Source: Planctomycetota bacterium
GTDB taxonomy: Bacteria > Planctomycetota > Planctomycetia > Gemmatales > Gemmataceae
Assembly: GCA_016195405.1 (NCBI GenBank)
Contig: JACPZP010000006.1
Coordinates: forward strand, 1 to 64,000
Length of the DNA: 64,000 nt
Direction: 5' to 3'
Shown here: one piece after another, positions 1 to 8,418 of the stretch
How positions within the stretch are numbered: the first letter of the stretch is position 1
How the letters are laid out: every line of letters starts with the position of its first letter
Program-made: the position numbers and the translations under genes
The notes under the pieces: generated by a model
Database searches by the model: none
The model's input: the letters and a program-made list of their open reading frames with translations, nothing else
What the model was told of the DNA's origin: nothing

Positions 1-2113
1 AGATGGTCTCGGCGGCGCTGATGGCCCGGCCGTCACTCAGGAACGCGACCTTGGCCTTGAAACGCGGCTGGGCGGGCTTCACCTTCCAGTCCGAAAACGC
101 GAACTGCATCTTCTCGTGATCCGGTCTTAGGACGAATGGGATATGCCACTGCGCGCAATTGACGGGCTTGTCGGTCAGATGATCGAGCACGCCGAACCCG
201 CCGCGGCGCGGGTAGCCGCGCAGGTCAAACACGATGCCGGTCGCCTCGGCCAGTTTCGGTCTGGCGGCGCGGAATTCTGCGTCGGTGATGCGGTCGATGT
301 CCACGTACATCACGCCGGGTTTCAGCTCGGCGATCTTTTCGGGCCGTTTCTCCTGAAACTCGGTAAATGGCACGGTCCGCCGCAGCTTCACTTCGCGGGT
401 TTGTCCGGCAGGCGAGAGGATTTCCAGCTTGAGCGCCGAATCCTTGACCCCCAGCGCTAACTCCGCCAGCGCGACATAGCGGCGGTATTGCGGCGTCGCG
501 CTGGATATTAGCTCCTCGCGCTGGGCGATTACTTCGGGGGCGGGCCGGCCTTCGATCTTGGTCACCACGTCGCCGGGTTTCAAGTCCGCGTCGGCCGGCG
601 CGTGCACGATTGCCAACCGCTCTTCGACCCAATCCCATTGAAAGGGCGGGCGGAAGGTCTCCTGATAGCGGAAGCCGCCCTGATTGACTCGGCCGTGGCC
701 ATCGTGGAGCGCGGCCACCAACCGGCGCAACGTGTCGAGAAACGCGCGCTCGTTCGGGTCGGTCGCCGCTGCCTTAAGCGCCTTGCGCAATTCCGCCGGC
801 CAGTCGGTCTGGACCGCGTCGAAATAGGGATAGAAATGCTGAAAGACGTTCCAGGCGAGAGCGACGGCGGCCAGGCGGGTCGCTCGGTCGTTGCCGGTAA
901 AGAAGATGTTGGCCGAGCCGTCGTCGGCCGCTTTGATTACAACTCCGGCGGGTGGAAGGGCTATGCGCGGATAGGTGCCAGTGTCATCGCCGTAAAGGCT
1001 TAGCGGCAACCAGCAAGAAACGCCGCCGCCCAAGTCCGCGGTAAACGGCTTGGCCGGATCGGGCGGCGCGGCGTCGGGCAGCTTGTCTCCCTTTCTAAGA
1101 GACTTTGCAGGATCCTTGGAGTTCACGCGCTCGCTGGAATAGATGGAGCCCGGACTGCCCGTTCCAACTCCGTAATGACGCCAATAAACGATTTTAAGGT
1201 TGTCCTTGCCGGCGGGAGGCGCCAGGCTCGGCAGATCGTCATGGATAGCGCCCGTAAGGCGCACGCGCAGCGGCGGGGCGATGCGTCGAATCAGCTTTTC
1301 CAGCACGGCGACGAGTTCTTGCGGATTCTTCGCCTTTTCAACAGCCTTCACGCCGCCGTGGGCGAAAGCGTTCCAATCCGTGGCGGCGGCCTCGTCGGCT
1401 GGGTGGAAGTAGCGAACGTAGCCCAAAAGCCGCGCAAATGCGACGAGATTGTCCAGTCCCCGGTCGTCGAGCGCCCGGGCCGGCTCGTTGCCCTCTCCCG
1501 CCTTGCCGATGACCTCGATCCGGACATGATCGAACCACGCCTTGCCGTTTCCTTTGAGGATCAACTCCAGGTCGATGCGGTCGGAATCCTCGGCGACTTC
1601 CGCAACAATTTGACAGTCGCGCCATTCCTTCTGCACAATAGGCCGGTCTGCCATGTCGTCAAAAAAGTTCGGCGCGCCGGCCTTGGGCGAAATACGGACC
1701 AGAAACTGGGCCCCGGCGAGGGAGTTCTTTTCCGGCTCGCATCGGGCCGCGACCTTGAATGCGACGCGCTTGCCTCGAAAGGGAGCGGCGTCGAGCGCTT
1801 GCGTGAGCTTGCCCTGAGCCACCGAAGCGTAGAAATCAACGGCGTTTTTGCCCTTGGCGTCACGGCTCAGGAGAACGCAGCGCTTGCCGCTTTTGGGGTT
1901 GTCTTCACTGATGAGGGCCGTGAAGCCCTTTACGTCGGCGGATGCCGGCACGGTCCAACCCACGGGAACCTTGCCGACCTCGCCTTCCTCGAAATCGAGG
2001 TTCGCCGGCGCTTGTGCGGCGACCGCCTTGGGGCCGGTCGCGGCGAAGATGGCGGTTACGATCAGGAAACGGAGCAGGCAGTTCGTCCGAGGACTGAGGG
2101 AGAGGCGGCACAT
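1..2113 (-). CDS. Secreted S41-family (C-terminal processing type) peptidase, 3' end cut by window edge
   Basis: This minus-strand frame stays open for about 704 codons from an ATG at 2113 to the window edge. The N-terminus has a hydrophobic signal-like segment (about residues 14-30). Next comes a beta-rich region resembling a carbohydrate-binding fold (LDFEEGEVGKVPVGW near residue 39), then a helical region. A PDZ-like segment follows (DLKPGDVVTKIEGRPAPEV), then an S41 core with GVMYVDIDRITD, GIVFDLRGYPRRGG and, at the edge, SDGRAISAAET, which carries the candidate catalytic Ser. The Lys of the dyad would lie outside the window. S41 enzymes cleave C-termini or unfolded extracytoplasmic proteins. 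The substrate here is unknown. The cytochrome c gene starts upstream on the same strand with a 23-base gap, so the two may be co-transcribed. Confidence 0.85.
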   Translation of the reverse strand, partial: MCRLSLSPRTNCLLRFLIVTAIFAATGPKAVAAQAPANLDFEEGEVGKVPVGWTVPASADVKGFTALISEDNPKSGKRCVLLSRDAKGKNAVDFYASVAQGKLTQALDAAPFRGKRVAFKVAARCEPEKNSLAGAQFLVRISPKAGAPNFFDDMADRPIVQKEWRDCQIVAEVAEDSDRIDLELILKGNGKAWFDHVRIEVIGKAGEGNEPARALDDRGLDNLVAFARLLGYVRYFHPADEAAATDWNAFAHGGVKAVEKAKNPQELVAVLEKLIRRIAPPLRVRLTGAIHDDLPSLAPPAGKDNLKIVYWRHYGVGTGSPGSIYSSERVNSKDPAKSLRKGDKLPDAAPPDPAKPFTADLGGGVSCWLPLSLYGDDTGTYPRIALPPAGVVIKAADDGSANIFFTGNDRATRLAAVALAWNVFQHFYPYFDAVQTDWPAELRKALKAAATDPNERAFLDTLRRLVAALHDGHGRVNQGGFRYQETFRPPFQWDWVEERLAIVHAPADADLKPGDVVTKIEGRPAPEVIAQREELISSATPQYRRYVALAELALGVKDSALKLEILSPAGQTREVKLRRTVPFTEFQEKRPEKIAELKPGVMYVDIDRITDAEFRAARPKLAEATGIVFDLRGYPRRGGFGVLDHLTDKPVNCAQWHIPFVLRPDHEKMQFAFSDWKVKPAQPRFKAKVAFLSDGRAISAAETI

Positions 2114-2136
2114 GGCGAATTTCTCCAATCGAGAAA

Positions 2137-3471
2137 TCACAGTGTCTTCAAATACTCAATCACCGCCCGCCGCTGCTCGTCCGTGAGATCGTCGCCGAAC
2201 GTGTGCCCTTGGTTGCTGCGGCCAGGTTGCGTGGTGTCGTAGGTCTTGCGGCGTTCGTAGGCGGGTAGCGTTTGGTCTGGGGCGTTGTCGAGAATCTGTA
2301 CCTTCCAGCCGATGTTCACCTTGTCGTAGGCTTCTTCGTCGGTCTTGAACGAGCGTGTGAAGATCTTGGGCCGCGATTTGGAGTTGAGGACGCCGGCCAA
2401 GGTCGGCACGGAGCCGTTGTGGAAGTACGGCGCCGTCGCCCAGATGCCGTCGAGCGGCGGGGCTTGGTAGCCTTTCGGCTCGGACACGGGGCCGTATTCC
2501 TTTTCCTGGCCGAACCAGCTCTTGTTGTAAAATTCGCCGAGGCTGCGCGACAGGCCATCGAAGCGATTGCGATCGGTGCCGATCTCGTCGATGGGGATGA
2601 TCTTGTTGGGATAAGTCCACTTCTCACCGTAGGTTCCATGGCAGCGGGCGCAGGTGTTGTTGAAGATCTTTTGTCCCGTCTCGGCCAAGTTTTTGTCGAT
2701 GGGAAACAGATACTTCGGCGCTTCCAGGCTCAGCAGATACGCCTGAATGTCGGCGAAGGTCGCTTCTTCCTTTTCAAATTGCGCGAGGCCGTTGCCGGGC
2801 ACGAGCATGAACTGCATAATTGAGCGGACCGAGCGGGCGTGGCTGGTGCCGGTGTAGTACATGGTCTTTTTTTTCTTGAGAAGCCACCAGGCGGGCACGT
2901 CCTCGCAGAGATCGTCGCGCAGGCCGAAGTCGTGTTTCTTGAATCGCAGTTTCAGATCGGGTTCGCGGTGCTCCAGCAAATAGACGGCCATGCCGGCGGC
3001 TTCCGAGGTGCCGCGGGCGTTGCTGAAGGTGAACGGCAGCCTGCCGCTCGTTCCCAGAGTCCGGTTGAAGTCTTCGAAGAACGCGTGCACGTCGAGCGAG
3101 GCATTGCCCAGGCCGACGTAGCTCTTGCCCATGATTGAGCCGGCGTGGCAGAGCATGCAGTCGGTGGTGATGCCTTTCCCGAAAAAGCCTCGCGATTCGC
3201 GTAGACCCATCGGCAGCCGGCCATTCTCATAGGGAGCGGCGTGAAAGCCGTAGTGCTCGCGCAAGGATTCGTCGTATTCCTTGGGAGCTTCCTTGAGCGC
3301 CGGCTGCCAGTATTTCCAGACGCTATCGTAGCCGAACATGCTCCAAACGGGCGGGTTGAACGCGCGGGTCAAAAGCGCGTCGCGGCCTCGTTTAGCGGCC
3401 TCGTCCAAATCGTTGGCGGACACCAGAGACGGGAAAATGAGAGCGACGAGCGCCACGCCAAAATGTCTCAT
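2137..3471 (-). CDS. Secreted dihaem c-type cytochrome
   Basis: The protein has 444 residues with a cleavable signal peptide (MRHFGVALVALIFPSLVSA). Two haem-binding motifs are visible: CMLCH at residues 105-109 and CARCH at 274-278. The second sits in a typical class I cytochrome c domain, and a late GIWATAPYFHNGSVPTL segment resembles dihaem peroxidase or RoxA-like cytochromes. It should act in the periplasm in electron transfer or peroxide/organic oxidation, but the electron partner cannot be read from the sequence. A GAGGAG ribosome-binding site lies 6 bases before the ATG. The S41 protease gene follows 23 bases downstream on the same strand. Many planctomycetes carry such cytochromes next to secreted hydrolases. 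Confidence 0.88.
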   Translation of the reverse strand: MRHFGVALVALIFPSLVSANDLDEAAKRGRDALLTRAFNPPVWSMFGYDSVWKYWQPALKEAPKEYDESLREHYGFHAAPYENGRLPMGLRESRGFFGKGITTDCMLCHAGSIMGKSYVGLGNASLDVHAFFEDFNRTLGTSGRLPFTFSNARGTSEAAGMAVYLLEHREPDLKLRFKKHDFGLRDDLCEDVPAWWLLKKKKTMYYTGTSHARSVRSIMQFMLVPGNGLAQFEKEEATFADIQAYLLSLEAPKYLFPIDKNLAETGQKIFNNTCARCHGTYGEKWTYPNKIIPIDEIGTDRNRFDGLSRSLGEFYNKSWFGQEKEYGPVSEPKGYQAPPLDGIWATAPYFHNGSVPTLAGVLNSKSRPKIFTRSFKTDEEAYDKVNIGWKVQILDNAPDQTLPAYERRKTYDTTQPGRSNQGHTFGDDLTDEQRRAVIEYLKTL

Positions 3472-3525
3472 TGCGCCTCTCCTCGATGGTGTGAATCATT
3501 CTACTGCTTAGGCGAGCCGATGCTC

Positions 3526-3601
3526 AGGCGAGCCGGAAGCGTGAACGACCTGAGAAAGCCGCGGACGGTTTTCTCGGGTCGCTGACGCTCCCGGCTCGCC
3601 T
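3526..3601. repeat. Palindromic repeat pair of the GGCGAGCCGGGAGCG family
   Basis: Left arm 3526-3554 and right arm 3573-3601 are imperfect inverted copies (about 25 of 29 bases match). The unit AGGCGAGCCGGGAGCG also occurs inside miaA (28141-28191) and flanks the compound palindrome at 29329-29498. It behaves as a dispersed REP-like element lying between convergent or tandem minus-strand genes. Confidence 0.75.
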
Positions 3602-3641
3602 CAAAAAGCCGGCTCGTCTTAGTCAACCGGCTCGCGCAGAG

Positions 3642-4118
3642 CTACTTTACTTCGGTGATCTTCAGAACCGCCGGCGCGGTGTCCTTGCCGAAGGTCCCGA
3701 CCCAGATGTCGTAGCGCCCCGATTGCGGCTTGTCGAACTTGAGGAGCGGATTCAGGTTGCCCGGCGCTTGATCGTCGTTGGCGATCCATTTGCCGTCGGG
3801 GAGATTAATAAGCAGCGTGGTGTCCGCTTCCGCCTCGACGTGGATCGTCAGGGCAAGCTTGCCGGCCGTGTATTCGAGCTGGAAATCCGGCGCCTTGGCG
3901 ACGAACGCAGCGACGTCGCCCAGATTGGTCTTGATCGGTCCGCCGGCCACGAGCTTCTTCACGTACGGATCGGGCGTGAAACCGGCTTTCAGCTTCACCG
4001 ATCCATATGTCGGCTCCAACGTCGGGTCTTGCGTGGCTGCGCGGCTTGCAAACAGCGCGACCACCACGGCGGCCGTGCCGAGAACCAAAGCAAGTCGTCT
4101 CACCGCGAACTTTTTCAT
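3642..4118 (-). CDS. Small secreted PPC-like beta-sandwich protein
   Basis: The 158-residue protein has a signal peptide ending near ASRAATQ (about residue 30). The mature part ends in SGRYDIWVGTFG and APAVLKITE, the pattern of a pre-peptidase C-terminal (PPC)-like beta-sandwich, and contains an LLINLPDGKWIANDD strand pair. Such domains are secreted binding modules and no catalytic residues are visible. It resembles the two small proteins encoded at 45352-46106, which share a Pro-x-(S/A)-G-x-Y-x-I motif. The next gene upstream is divergent (start 4345), so this gene is probably transcribed alone. Its function is not known. Confidence 0.75.
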   Translation of the reverse strand: MKKFAVRRLALVLGTAAVVVALFASRAATQDPTLEPTYGSVKLKAGFTPDPYVKKLVAGGPIKTNLGDVAAFVAKAPDFQLEYTAGKLALTIHVEAEADTTLLINLPDGKWIANDDQAPGNLNPLLKFDKPQSGRYDIWVGTFGKDTAPAVLKITEVK

Positions 4119-4344
4119 GTGCGACTCCTTTCAAAGATAGTGTCCGTGAAACTGGGGCAATCTTAACAAGGAGCTAGGCAACGGATCAAGAAGAATGGAC
4201 AACGACGAAAACGATAGACGATAAACGCGGATTGTGAAAATTTAACTTGCCGGAACGAATTCGCTGCGTAGAATCGCTTCGTCCGAAGCCACCAACGGTT
4301 GATGGCTTTCTGGTTCAGTGGAGTTCTGTTAAGGAGGATCTTTC
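4119..4344. other. Divergent intergenic region
   Basis: This 226-base AT-richer stretch separates divergently transcribed genes and should carry both promoters. A good ribosome-binding site AAGGAGG lies at its right end before the ATG at 4345. No clear -35/-10 pair or operator was identified. Confidence 0.5.
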
Positions 4345-4965
4345 ATGAACACCCTGATCATCACGCTGTCTGCGGTTCTTGGTCAAGCGGGCGAAGAGAT
4401 TCAATCTCCTCTTTGGCAGCGCGACTACACCCAGGCCAAGCAACGGGCGGCCCAGGAAAAGAAACCCATGGCGGTGTTTCTGGCCCCCGGGGAAAACAGC
4501 ATGAACAGGCTGATTCCGGGAGGGCTGAGCGATCAAGCGAAGCGGATTTTGAGCGACAAGTACATTTGCGTCATGATCGACACCAACACTCCCAAAGGCC
4601 AACAGCTGGCCATGGCCTTCGACATCCGCCAGGGTCAAGGTCTGATCATCAGCGATCGTGGCGGCGCCTACCAGGCCTACTGGCAGCCCGGCATTATCAA
4701 CAATCAAATTCTCACGCGCAACCTGCAACGGTTCGCCGACATGACCGACATTCAAGTCACGATGATTGCCGGCCGGCCTAGCTTCTATCAGGGCGAAGAC
4801 GGCCCGATGCAACCGATTCCGCAACAGGGGCGCATGATCAACCGTCGCGGGGAGGCAATCTATGCCGACTCCACGCTCCAACCCACGGAGCGACGCCGCA
4901 TCCTGTTCCGCAATCGCGCTTACAACGGCGAAGGACGTATGCGGCTGTTTGGTTTTAATCGCTGA
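4345..4965 (+). CDS. Thioredoxin-fold-like protein without a CXXC motif
   Basis: The protein has 206 residues. The segment WQRDYTQAKQRAAQEKKPMA followed by VFLAP matches the opening of thioredoxin_7/DUF255-type domains, where W-x3-Y-x-A-x3-A and KP-hydrophobic stretches precede the active site. The usual CXXC position reads APGENSMN, so no redox pair is present. YICVMIDTNTPKGQQLAMAF and GQGLIISDRGG fit the later strands of the fold. The start has a strong AAGGAGG ribosome-binding site, and a rho-independent terminator follows at 4989. It stands alone, with the next gene on the opposite strand. A non-redox role, for example binding, is inferred. Confidence 0.7.
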   Translation: MNTLIITLSAVLGQAGEEIQSPLWQRDYTQAKQRAAQEKKPMAVFLAPGENSMNRLIPGGLSDQAKRILSDKYICVMIDTNTPKGQQLAMAFDIRQGQGLIISDRGGAYQAYWQPGIINNQILTRNLQRFADMTDIQVTMIAGRPSFYQGEDGPMQPIPQQGRMINRRGEAIYADSTLQPTERRRILFRNRAYNGEGRMRLFGFNR

Positions 4966-4988
4966 GTCGCGATCACGAAGCCCAAAAC

Positions 4989-5023
4989 GCCGAGGTGCGC
5001 GAGCAAGCGTCCTCGGCTTTTTT
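4989..5023 (+). terminator. Rho-independent terminator after the 4345-4965 gene
   Basis: GCCGAGG (4989-4995) pairs with CCTCGGC (5011-5017), followed directly by six T residues. The hairpin begins 23 bases after the stop codon. Confidence 0.75.
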
Positions 5024-5033
5024 CATGCGCACC

Positions 5034-5100
5034 GAAAAAGGGGACATCCATGTTTTATTTGCTAATTAGGGTGCTTATAAAACATGAATGTCCCCTTTTC
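5034..5100. repeat. Near-perfect inverted repeat with GGGGACAT(T/C)CATG arms
   Basis: The left arm 5034-5058 and right arm 5077-5100 are 24-25-base inverted copies (GAAAAGGGGACATTCATG core) separated by an 18-base AT-rich spacer. The right arm overlaps the stop codon of the minus-strand porin gene. Arms of this kind often flank REP-associated transposase (RAYT) elements, but no transposase is present here. It looks like a non-autonomous element and may also act as a transcript end. Confidence 0.75.
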
Positions 5101-6205
5101 AGAACTTGACCAGGCACTCGACGGCGGCGGTTAGCTGGCGGTCGCTGCGATGAAAGAAGCCGGCCGGGCCGAACGCGGGGACGCCGGCGAAATCGGCGCG
5201 CACTTCGGGACGGACGGCGATCCACGGGCGCGGGCGAAAGGCGACGCCGGTTGTCAATGCGCCATAATTGGTGGCGAAGCCGGTGCGCGTGCCGTTGACG
5301 TCGTCGAACCATTCCGCGCGCGCCTGCAAATCCAGCTTCGGACCAAGCTGAAAGATGCCGATCGTGTACAAGCCAACCCACTGGCCCAACCCGATGCGAG
5401 GGACGCTCTGATCCCAGCCCAGGTTGGCCTGAATGACCTGAGTCAGGAAGTCGCTCCACGTGTGGCGGACGCTTAACTCGACGACGGTTGCCAATGAGCC
5501 GGGCTTGAAGGGCGTCGTCTTGCCGACCGCTTGGTCGCCGATGAGGAAGCTACCGGTCACGAGAGTCTTTTTTTCTTCCTGCAGCCAATAATTCACCTGC
5601 GCAATGTGACAGGGGGAGTCGTCGCGAAGCGTGAAAAACGTGTTCGAGCCGAGGGTCACGCCGTAGCTGAGGTCGAGCTGTTTCGTGACGTGCCAGGTGG
5701 CGTAGAAGCCGGTGTCGTCGCCGTCTTCGCCGTACTGCCATTGATAGGTCAGGGAGTAAAAAGGCCGCAACGGCGCCATGTACGACTCGTAGCCCATGAG
5801 CGATCCTTGGCGGCCTAGTACGAAGTCAACGCCGCCTTCCGTAAGGACCGGCGCATGGGCCGAGAGGTAGAGCTGCCGAATCGTTCCGCCGAAGCGCGGG
5901 TTGGAACTCTGAATGTCGCCCGGTCCTTGCAAGAACGCGGCGTCGGCGCCGGCGAAGAATTGGAAGTAGAAGCCCAGCGACCATGCATCCGTTTTCAGCG
6001 GCCTATCGATGACGAATGCCGCTTGATTGAGCAGAAACTCCTGTCCGAAGCGGTTCATCCGTGGCTCAACGAGAAGCAAGCCGCTGCCGCTGGTAGAGGA
6101 CGTGTAGCCGGAGTCTAGCCAGCCGTAGACGCGAAAGTGAGAATCTTGCGCGCGACACGCCGGAGAGACTAAGAGCAGGCAGAGCAGCGTGAGTAGGCAC
6201 CGCAT
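5099..6205 (-). CDS. Outer-membrane beta-barrel (BBP2-type porin-like) protein
   Basis: The start at 6205 gives 368 residues with signal peptide MRCLLTLLCLLLVSPACRA and a ribosome-binding site AGGAG 11 bases upstream. The ORF remains open further upstream, but that region lacks a better site. Alternating amphipathic strands with aromatic girdles (FRVYGWLDSGYT, QLDLSYGVTLG, WVGLYTIGIFQLG) run through the protein and it ends in VECLVKF, with a terminal Phe typical of outer-membrane barrels. The pattern GWLDSGYT near the mature N-terminus and NYGALTTGVAFRP near the end match the planctomycete outer membrane beta-barrel porin group. It probably forms a pore or binding barrel in the outer membrane. 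The substrate is unknown. Confidence 0.8.
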   Translation of the reverse strand: MRCLLTLLCLLLVSPACRAQDSHFRVYGWLDSGYTSSTSGSGLLLVEPRMNRFGQEFLLNQAAFVIDRPLKTDAWSLGFYFQFFAGADAAFLQGPGDIQSSNPRFGGTIRQLYLSAHAPVLTEGGVDFVLGRQGSLMGYESYMAPLRPFYSLTYQWQYGEDGDDTGFYATWHVTKQLDLSYGVTLGSNTFFTLRDDSPCHIAQVNYWLQEEKKTLVTGSFLIGDQAVGKTTPFKPGSLATVVELSVRHTWSDFLTQVIQANLGWDQSVPRIGLGQWVGLYTIGIFQLGPKLDLQARAEWFDDVNGTRTGFATNYGALTTGVAFRPRPWIAVRPEVRADFAGVPAFGPAGFFHRSDRQLTAAVECLVKF

Positions 6206-6519
6206 CGCCTGTAATCTCCTGTTCATTTTTTGTGTGGCTGCTACGCGCGGCCCCGGTTCTTCCATCGGCTCAAGCCGCAATGCAATCTGAGCCCTTTGCC
6301 AAGGTGCTAAATTCGGCGCTCTTTACATGGACGAAAGAATTGGCGACTTCGGAAGAATCGGTAGTGAGCTCGTCCGTCGCTCGTTGCATGAAACGCGCAG
6401 CGAGTTGGTTGATGCCGAGCGCTCCAGGTTTTCGTCCAGTATTTGCCTGCTTGCATTATGCCGAGTGCACCGCATAGAATCCCAAGAGCGACAACGCATA
6501 AGCCAAATGGGAGCCCACA
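6206..6519. other. Intergenic region with no supported gene
   Basis: The 314 bases between the divergent porin and small membrane protein genes carry overlapping short frames on both strands, none with a convincing start or composition. It probably holds both promoters. No repeat or hairpin stood out. Confidence 0.4.
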
Positions 6520-6807
6520 ATGGATCCTTCCGGTGAAGTCCTGCAAGTGCTGCGCGAACTTCGTGACAGTCTGAATGAGCTGGTTCTGACAATGAAGGCT
6601 AATCATGATTGGAGCGAAAAGCGCTACGAGGACGCCAAAAAAGAACGAGAACCAGACTTGAATCTTTGGCGAGAATCTACCTTATACTACATTGGCCGGC
6701 ATGAGAGGCTTCGGCGCGTTTCAATCGCGGCTATGATCTTTCTTGGTATCTTGCTTCCTCTTTGCGCCGTCGTTCTGATTTTGGGATTTGCTGGCGTGTT
6801 TGGCTAG
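6520..6807 (+). CDS. Small single-span membrane protein of unknown function
   Basis: The 95-residue product has an acidic and basic helical N-terminus (about residues 1-60, coiled-coil-like, GEVLQVLRELRDSLNELVLT) and one long hydrophobic segment near the C-terminus (about residues 70-93, AAMIFLGILLPLCAVVLILG). The N-terminal helix would face the cytoplasm if the positive RHERLRR patch obeys the positive-inside rule. Ribosome-binding site GGGAG lies 5-6 bases before the ATG. Family not recognised. The next gene is convergent on the minus strand. Confidence 0.55.
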   Translation: MDPSGEVLQVLRELRDSLNELVLTMKANHDWSEKRYEDAKKEREPDLNLWRESTLYYIGRHERLRRVSIAAMIFLGILLPLCAVVLILGFAGVFG

Positions 6808-6856
6808 TCGTCAACACAGTCCTGGCTCATTCCCAAAATGTCGGTTTGGGCCGCGA

Positions 6857-7951
6857 TCACTTCGCTTTGCCCGTTACATCCACGATTTCTTCCTTTTCGT
6901 CAGTTGGGATGTAGCGGATCTCTTTGGCCGTCAGATCGCATTTCGCCAGATCGATGCTTCGAATGCGGCTGTTCTCGTAAGTTCGGAAATAGAAGCGGCG
7001 ATTGGTGAGGTCGCTGACACTGGTCCACAGGGTGTAGTCGGCGGCGCCTGGGCCGTCTTTGTCTTTTTCCCGCGCCGCCCCCTTGGGGATATCGAACTGA
7101 TTCAAGAGATGAAATGTTTGCTTGACGCCGTCTTCCGCCGTGGCCACCTGCTCGGCGAAACGCGTGAACGCGAAGGCACGGACCAGGCGCGATGGTGGTG
7201 TAAAATCTCCCGGCAAGCCAAGCATGCCGCTCCCCTGACCCGGCGGTGTGAGCTTGACGTTGTTGACCTCGATCGGATCGGCGTTGTATTCCGAAAGTCG
7301 AACGTAGTTCTTCAGGTTGGTCATGTGCCAATCGAACGTCGGCGAGTTGCTCATAAGCGCTAGTGGGTTGTCGTGGACATGCAGCTTGCCATCCACGTAT
7401 TCGAGCACGACCGATTTGCCGGTTGCGTCGTGGAGCCGAAAGTGCGCCGGTGGGCCCGACTTCCAAGGTCCAAGCGCGACGGAGCCGACGAACACCTCCT
7501 TGGCGGACTTGACGGCTTCCTCGACGTTCGCCGCCGTTGTGAGCAGATAGGTGCCGATTTCCCACGGCGCCAGTGCCTTGGCCGTGGAGTCTACCGGAAC
7601 GTCCTGATATTTGGCGTAACCCGGAAAGTAGAACAGGCCGATTCCAAAACCCTTCTCGTTGATGCCGTCGATGAAAACGGGAAGCTTCAGGCCGTTGAAG
7701 CCGACGGCGCCGTATTTCGTGGTCCATTTCAGGCCCGGCTTGTTGCCCGGCGCGGTGCCTTGATAGGTTTTGCCGCGCGGGACGATCATCCCTTCCGATT
7801 GGAGATCGGCGCCGAATTCCAGCGTCCGCCCGGTGATCTCCGAGCCGTCTTTCGGCTTGACGCGGACGCCGGTGCAAGCGTCGGCAAGGAGACTGACCAT
7901 GAGCAGACATGCGAACGACGCCGACAACATTGGCCAAGTGGAGCGATACAT
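6857..7951 (-). CDS. Choloylglycine hydrolase / linear amide C-N hydrolase family protein (Ntn hydrolase)
   Basis: Start at 7951 gives 364 residues with signal peptide MYRSTWPMLSASFACLLMVS, which would end just before Cys26 in ADA|CTGVRVKPKDG. In this family the nucleophile is a Cys exposed at the mature N-terminus, and the following segment (DGSEITGRTLEF) matches the family's R/D substrate-pocket region. Later motifs include WKSGPPAHFRLHDATGKSVV and NSPTFDWHMTNL, typical of the core (N-S/P-x-Y/F-x-W). These enzymes cleave bile-salt or penicillin-like linear amides. In environmental bacteria the true substrates are mostly N-acyl compounds. Export is implied by the signal. A ribosome-binding site GGAG lies near 7960. 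The small gene at 8008-8319 is just upstream on the same strand. Confidence 0.88.
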   Translation of the reverse strand: MYRSTWPMLSASFACLLMVSLLADACTGVRVKPKDGSEITGRTLEFGADLQSEGMIVPRGKTYQGTAPGNKPGLKWTTKYGAVGFNGLKLPVFIDGINEKGFGIGLFYFPGYAKYQDVPVDSTAKALAPWEIGTYLLTTAANVEEAVKSAKEVFVGSVALGPWKSGPPAHFRLHDATGKSVVLEYVDGKLHVHDNPLALMSNSPTFDWHMTNLKNYVRLSEYNADPIEVNNVKLTPPGQGSGMLGLPGDFTPPSRLVRAFAFTRFAEQVATAEDGVKQTFHLLNQFDIPKGAAREKDKDGPGAADYTLWTSVSDLTNRRFYFRTYENSRIRSIDLAKCDLTAKEIRYIPTDEKEEIVDVTGKAK

Positions 7952-8007
7952 CTTGTTCTCCAGAGGACAAGAAGGAATGCAGATGGAGATGATCGGACCC
8001 GTTGATT

Positions 8008-8319
8008 CTATTTCTTCGGGCCGAGTGTTTCCATGTACTGCGCGATGATCGCCATCAACTCGTCGAATTCGGCGCTGGTCCGAATTTCGCCCGTCCAAAT
8101 CTCCTTGGGTTCGCGGCCCGTGAAATGAACGGCGGCAACCGTAGCCGGCCCTCGCCGCATAATTTCAATCGTTTGATGGACCGTGCCGTCAGAGCGCTTG
8201 TCCCAGCGATGTTCGTTCGAGGCATATCGGTCCCAAATTTGCCCTTTGTAGCGTCCGCCATTGTCGTAATCCCAACCGAACTTGGCGGCGTAATCGTCGA
8301 ATTCCTGGTTGTCGCTCAT
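8008..8319 (-). CDS. Conserved-looking small cytoplasmic protein, function unknown
   Basis: The product has 103 residues, is rich in Trp, Asp and charged residues, and has no signal peptide or membrane segment. The N-terminal part (EFDDYAAKFGWDYDNGGRYK) is tyrosine and aspartate rich. The C-terminal half looks like a short alpha/beta domain ending in FDELMAIIAQYMETLG. Coding composition is good and it fits snugly before the amide hydrolase gene with a 56-base gap, so the two could share a transcript. I do not recognise the family. Confidence 0.65.
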   Translation of the reverse strand: MSDNQEFDDYAAKFGWDYDNGGRYKGQIWDRYASNEHRWDKRSDGTVHQTIEIMRRGPATVAAVHFTGREPKEIWTGEIRTSAEFDELMAIIAQYMETLGPKK

Positions 8320-8418
8320 TGGAATCGCCCTTTAGGATTGCGGGATTCAATGCCCGATTCGTTTCATGAACGAAATATACGTTTCAGGACTTGCCTGTGT
8401 GTCTTGAATAAATGAATC

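Noticed and set aside
1175-2242. Open plus-strand frame of 355 codons opposite the S41 protease gene
   Set aside because: The minus-strand frame has a signal peptide, PDZ-like and S41 motifs. The plus-strand frame is an antisense shadow in GC-rich DNA.
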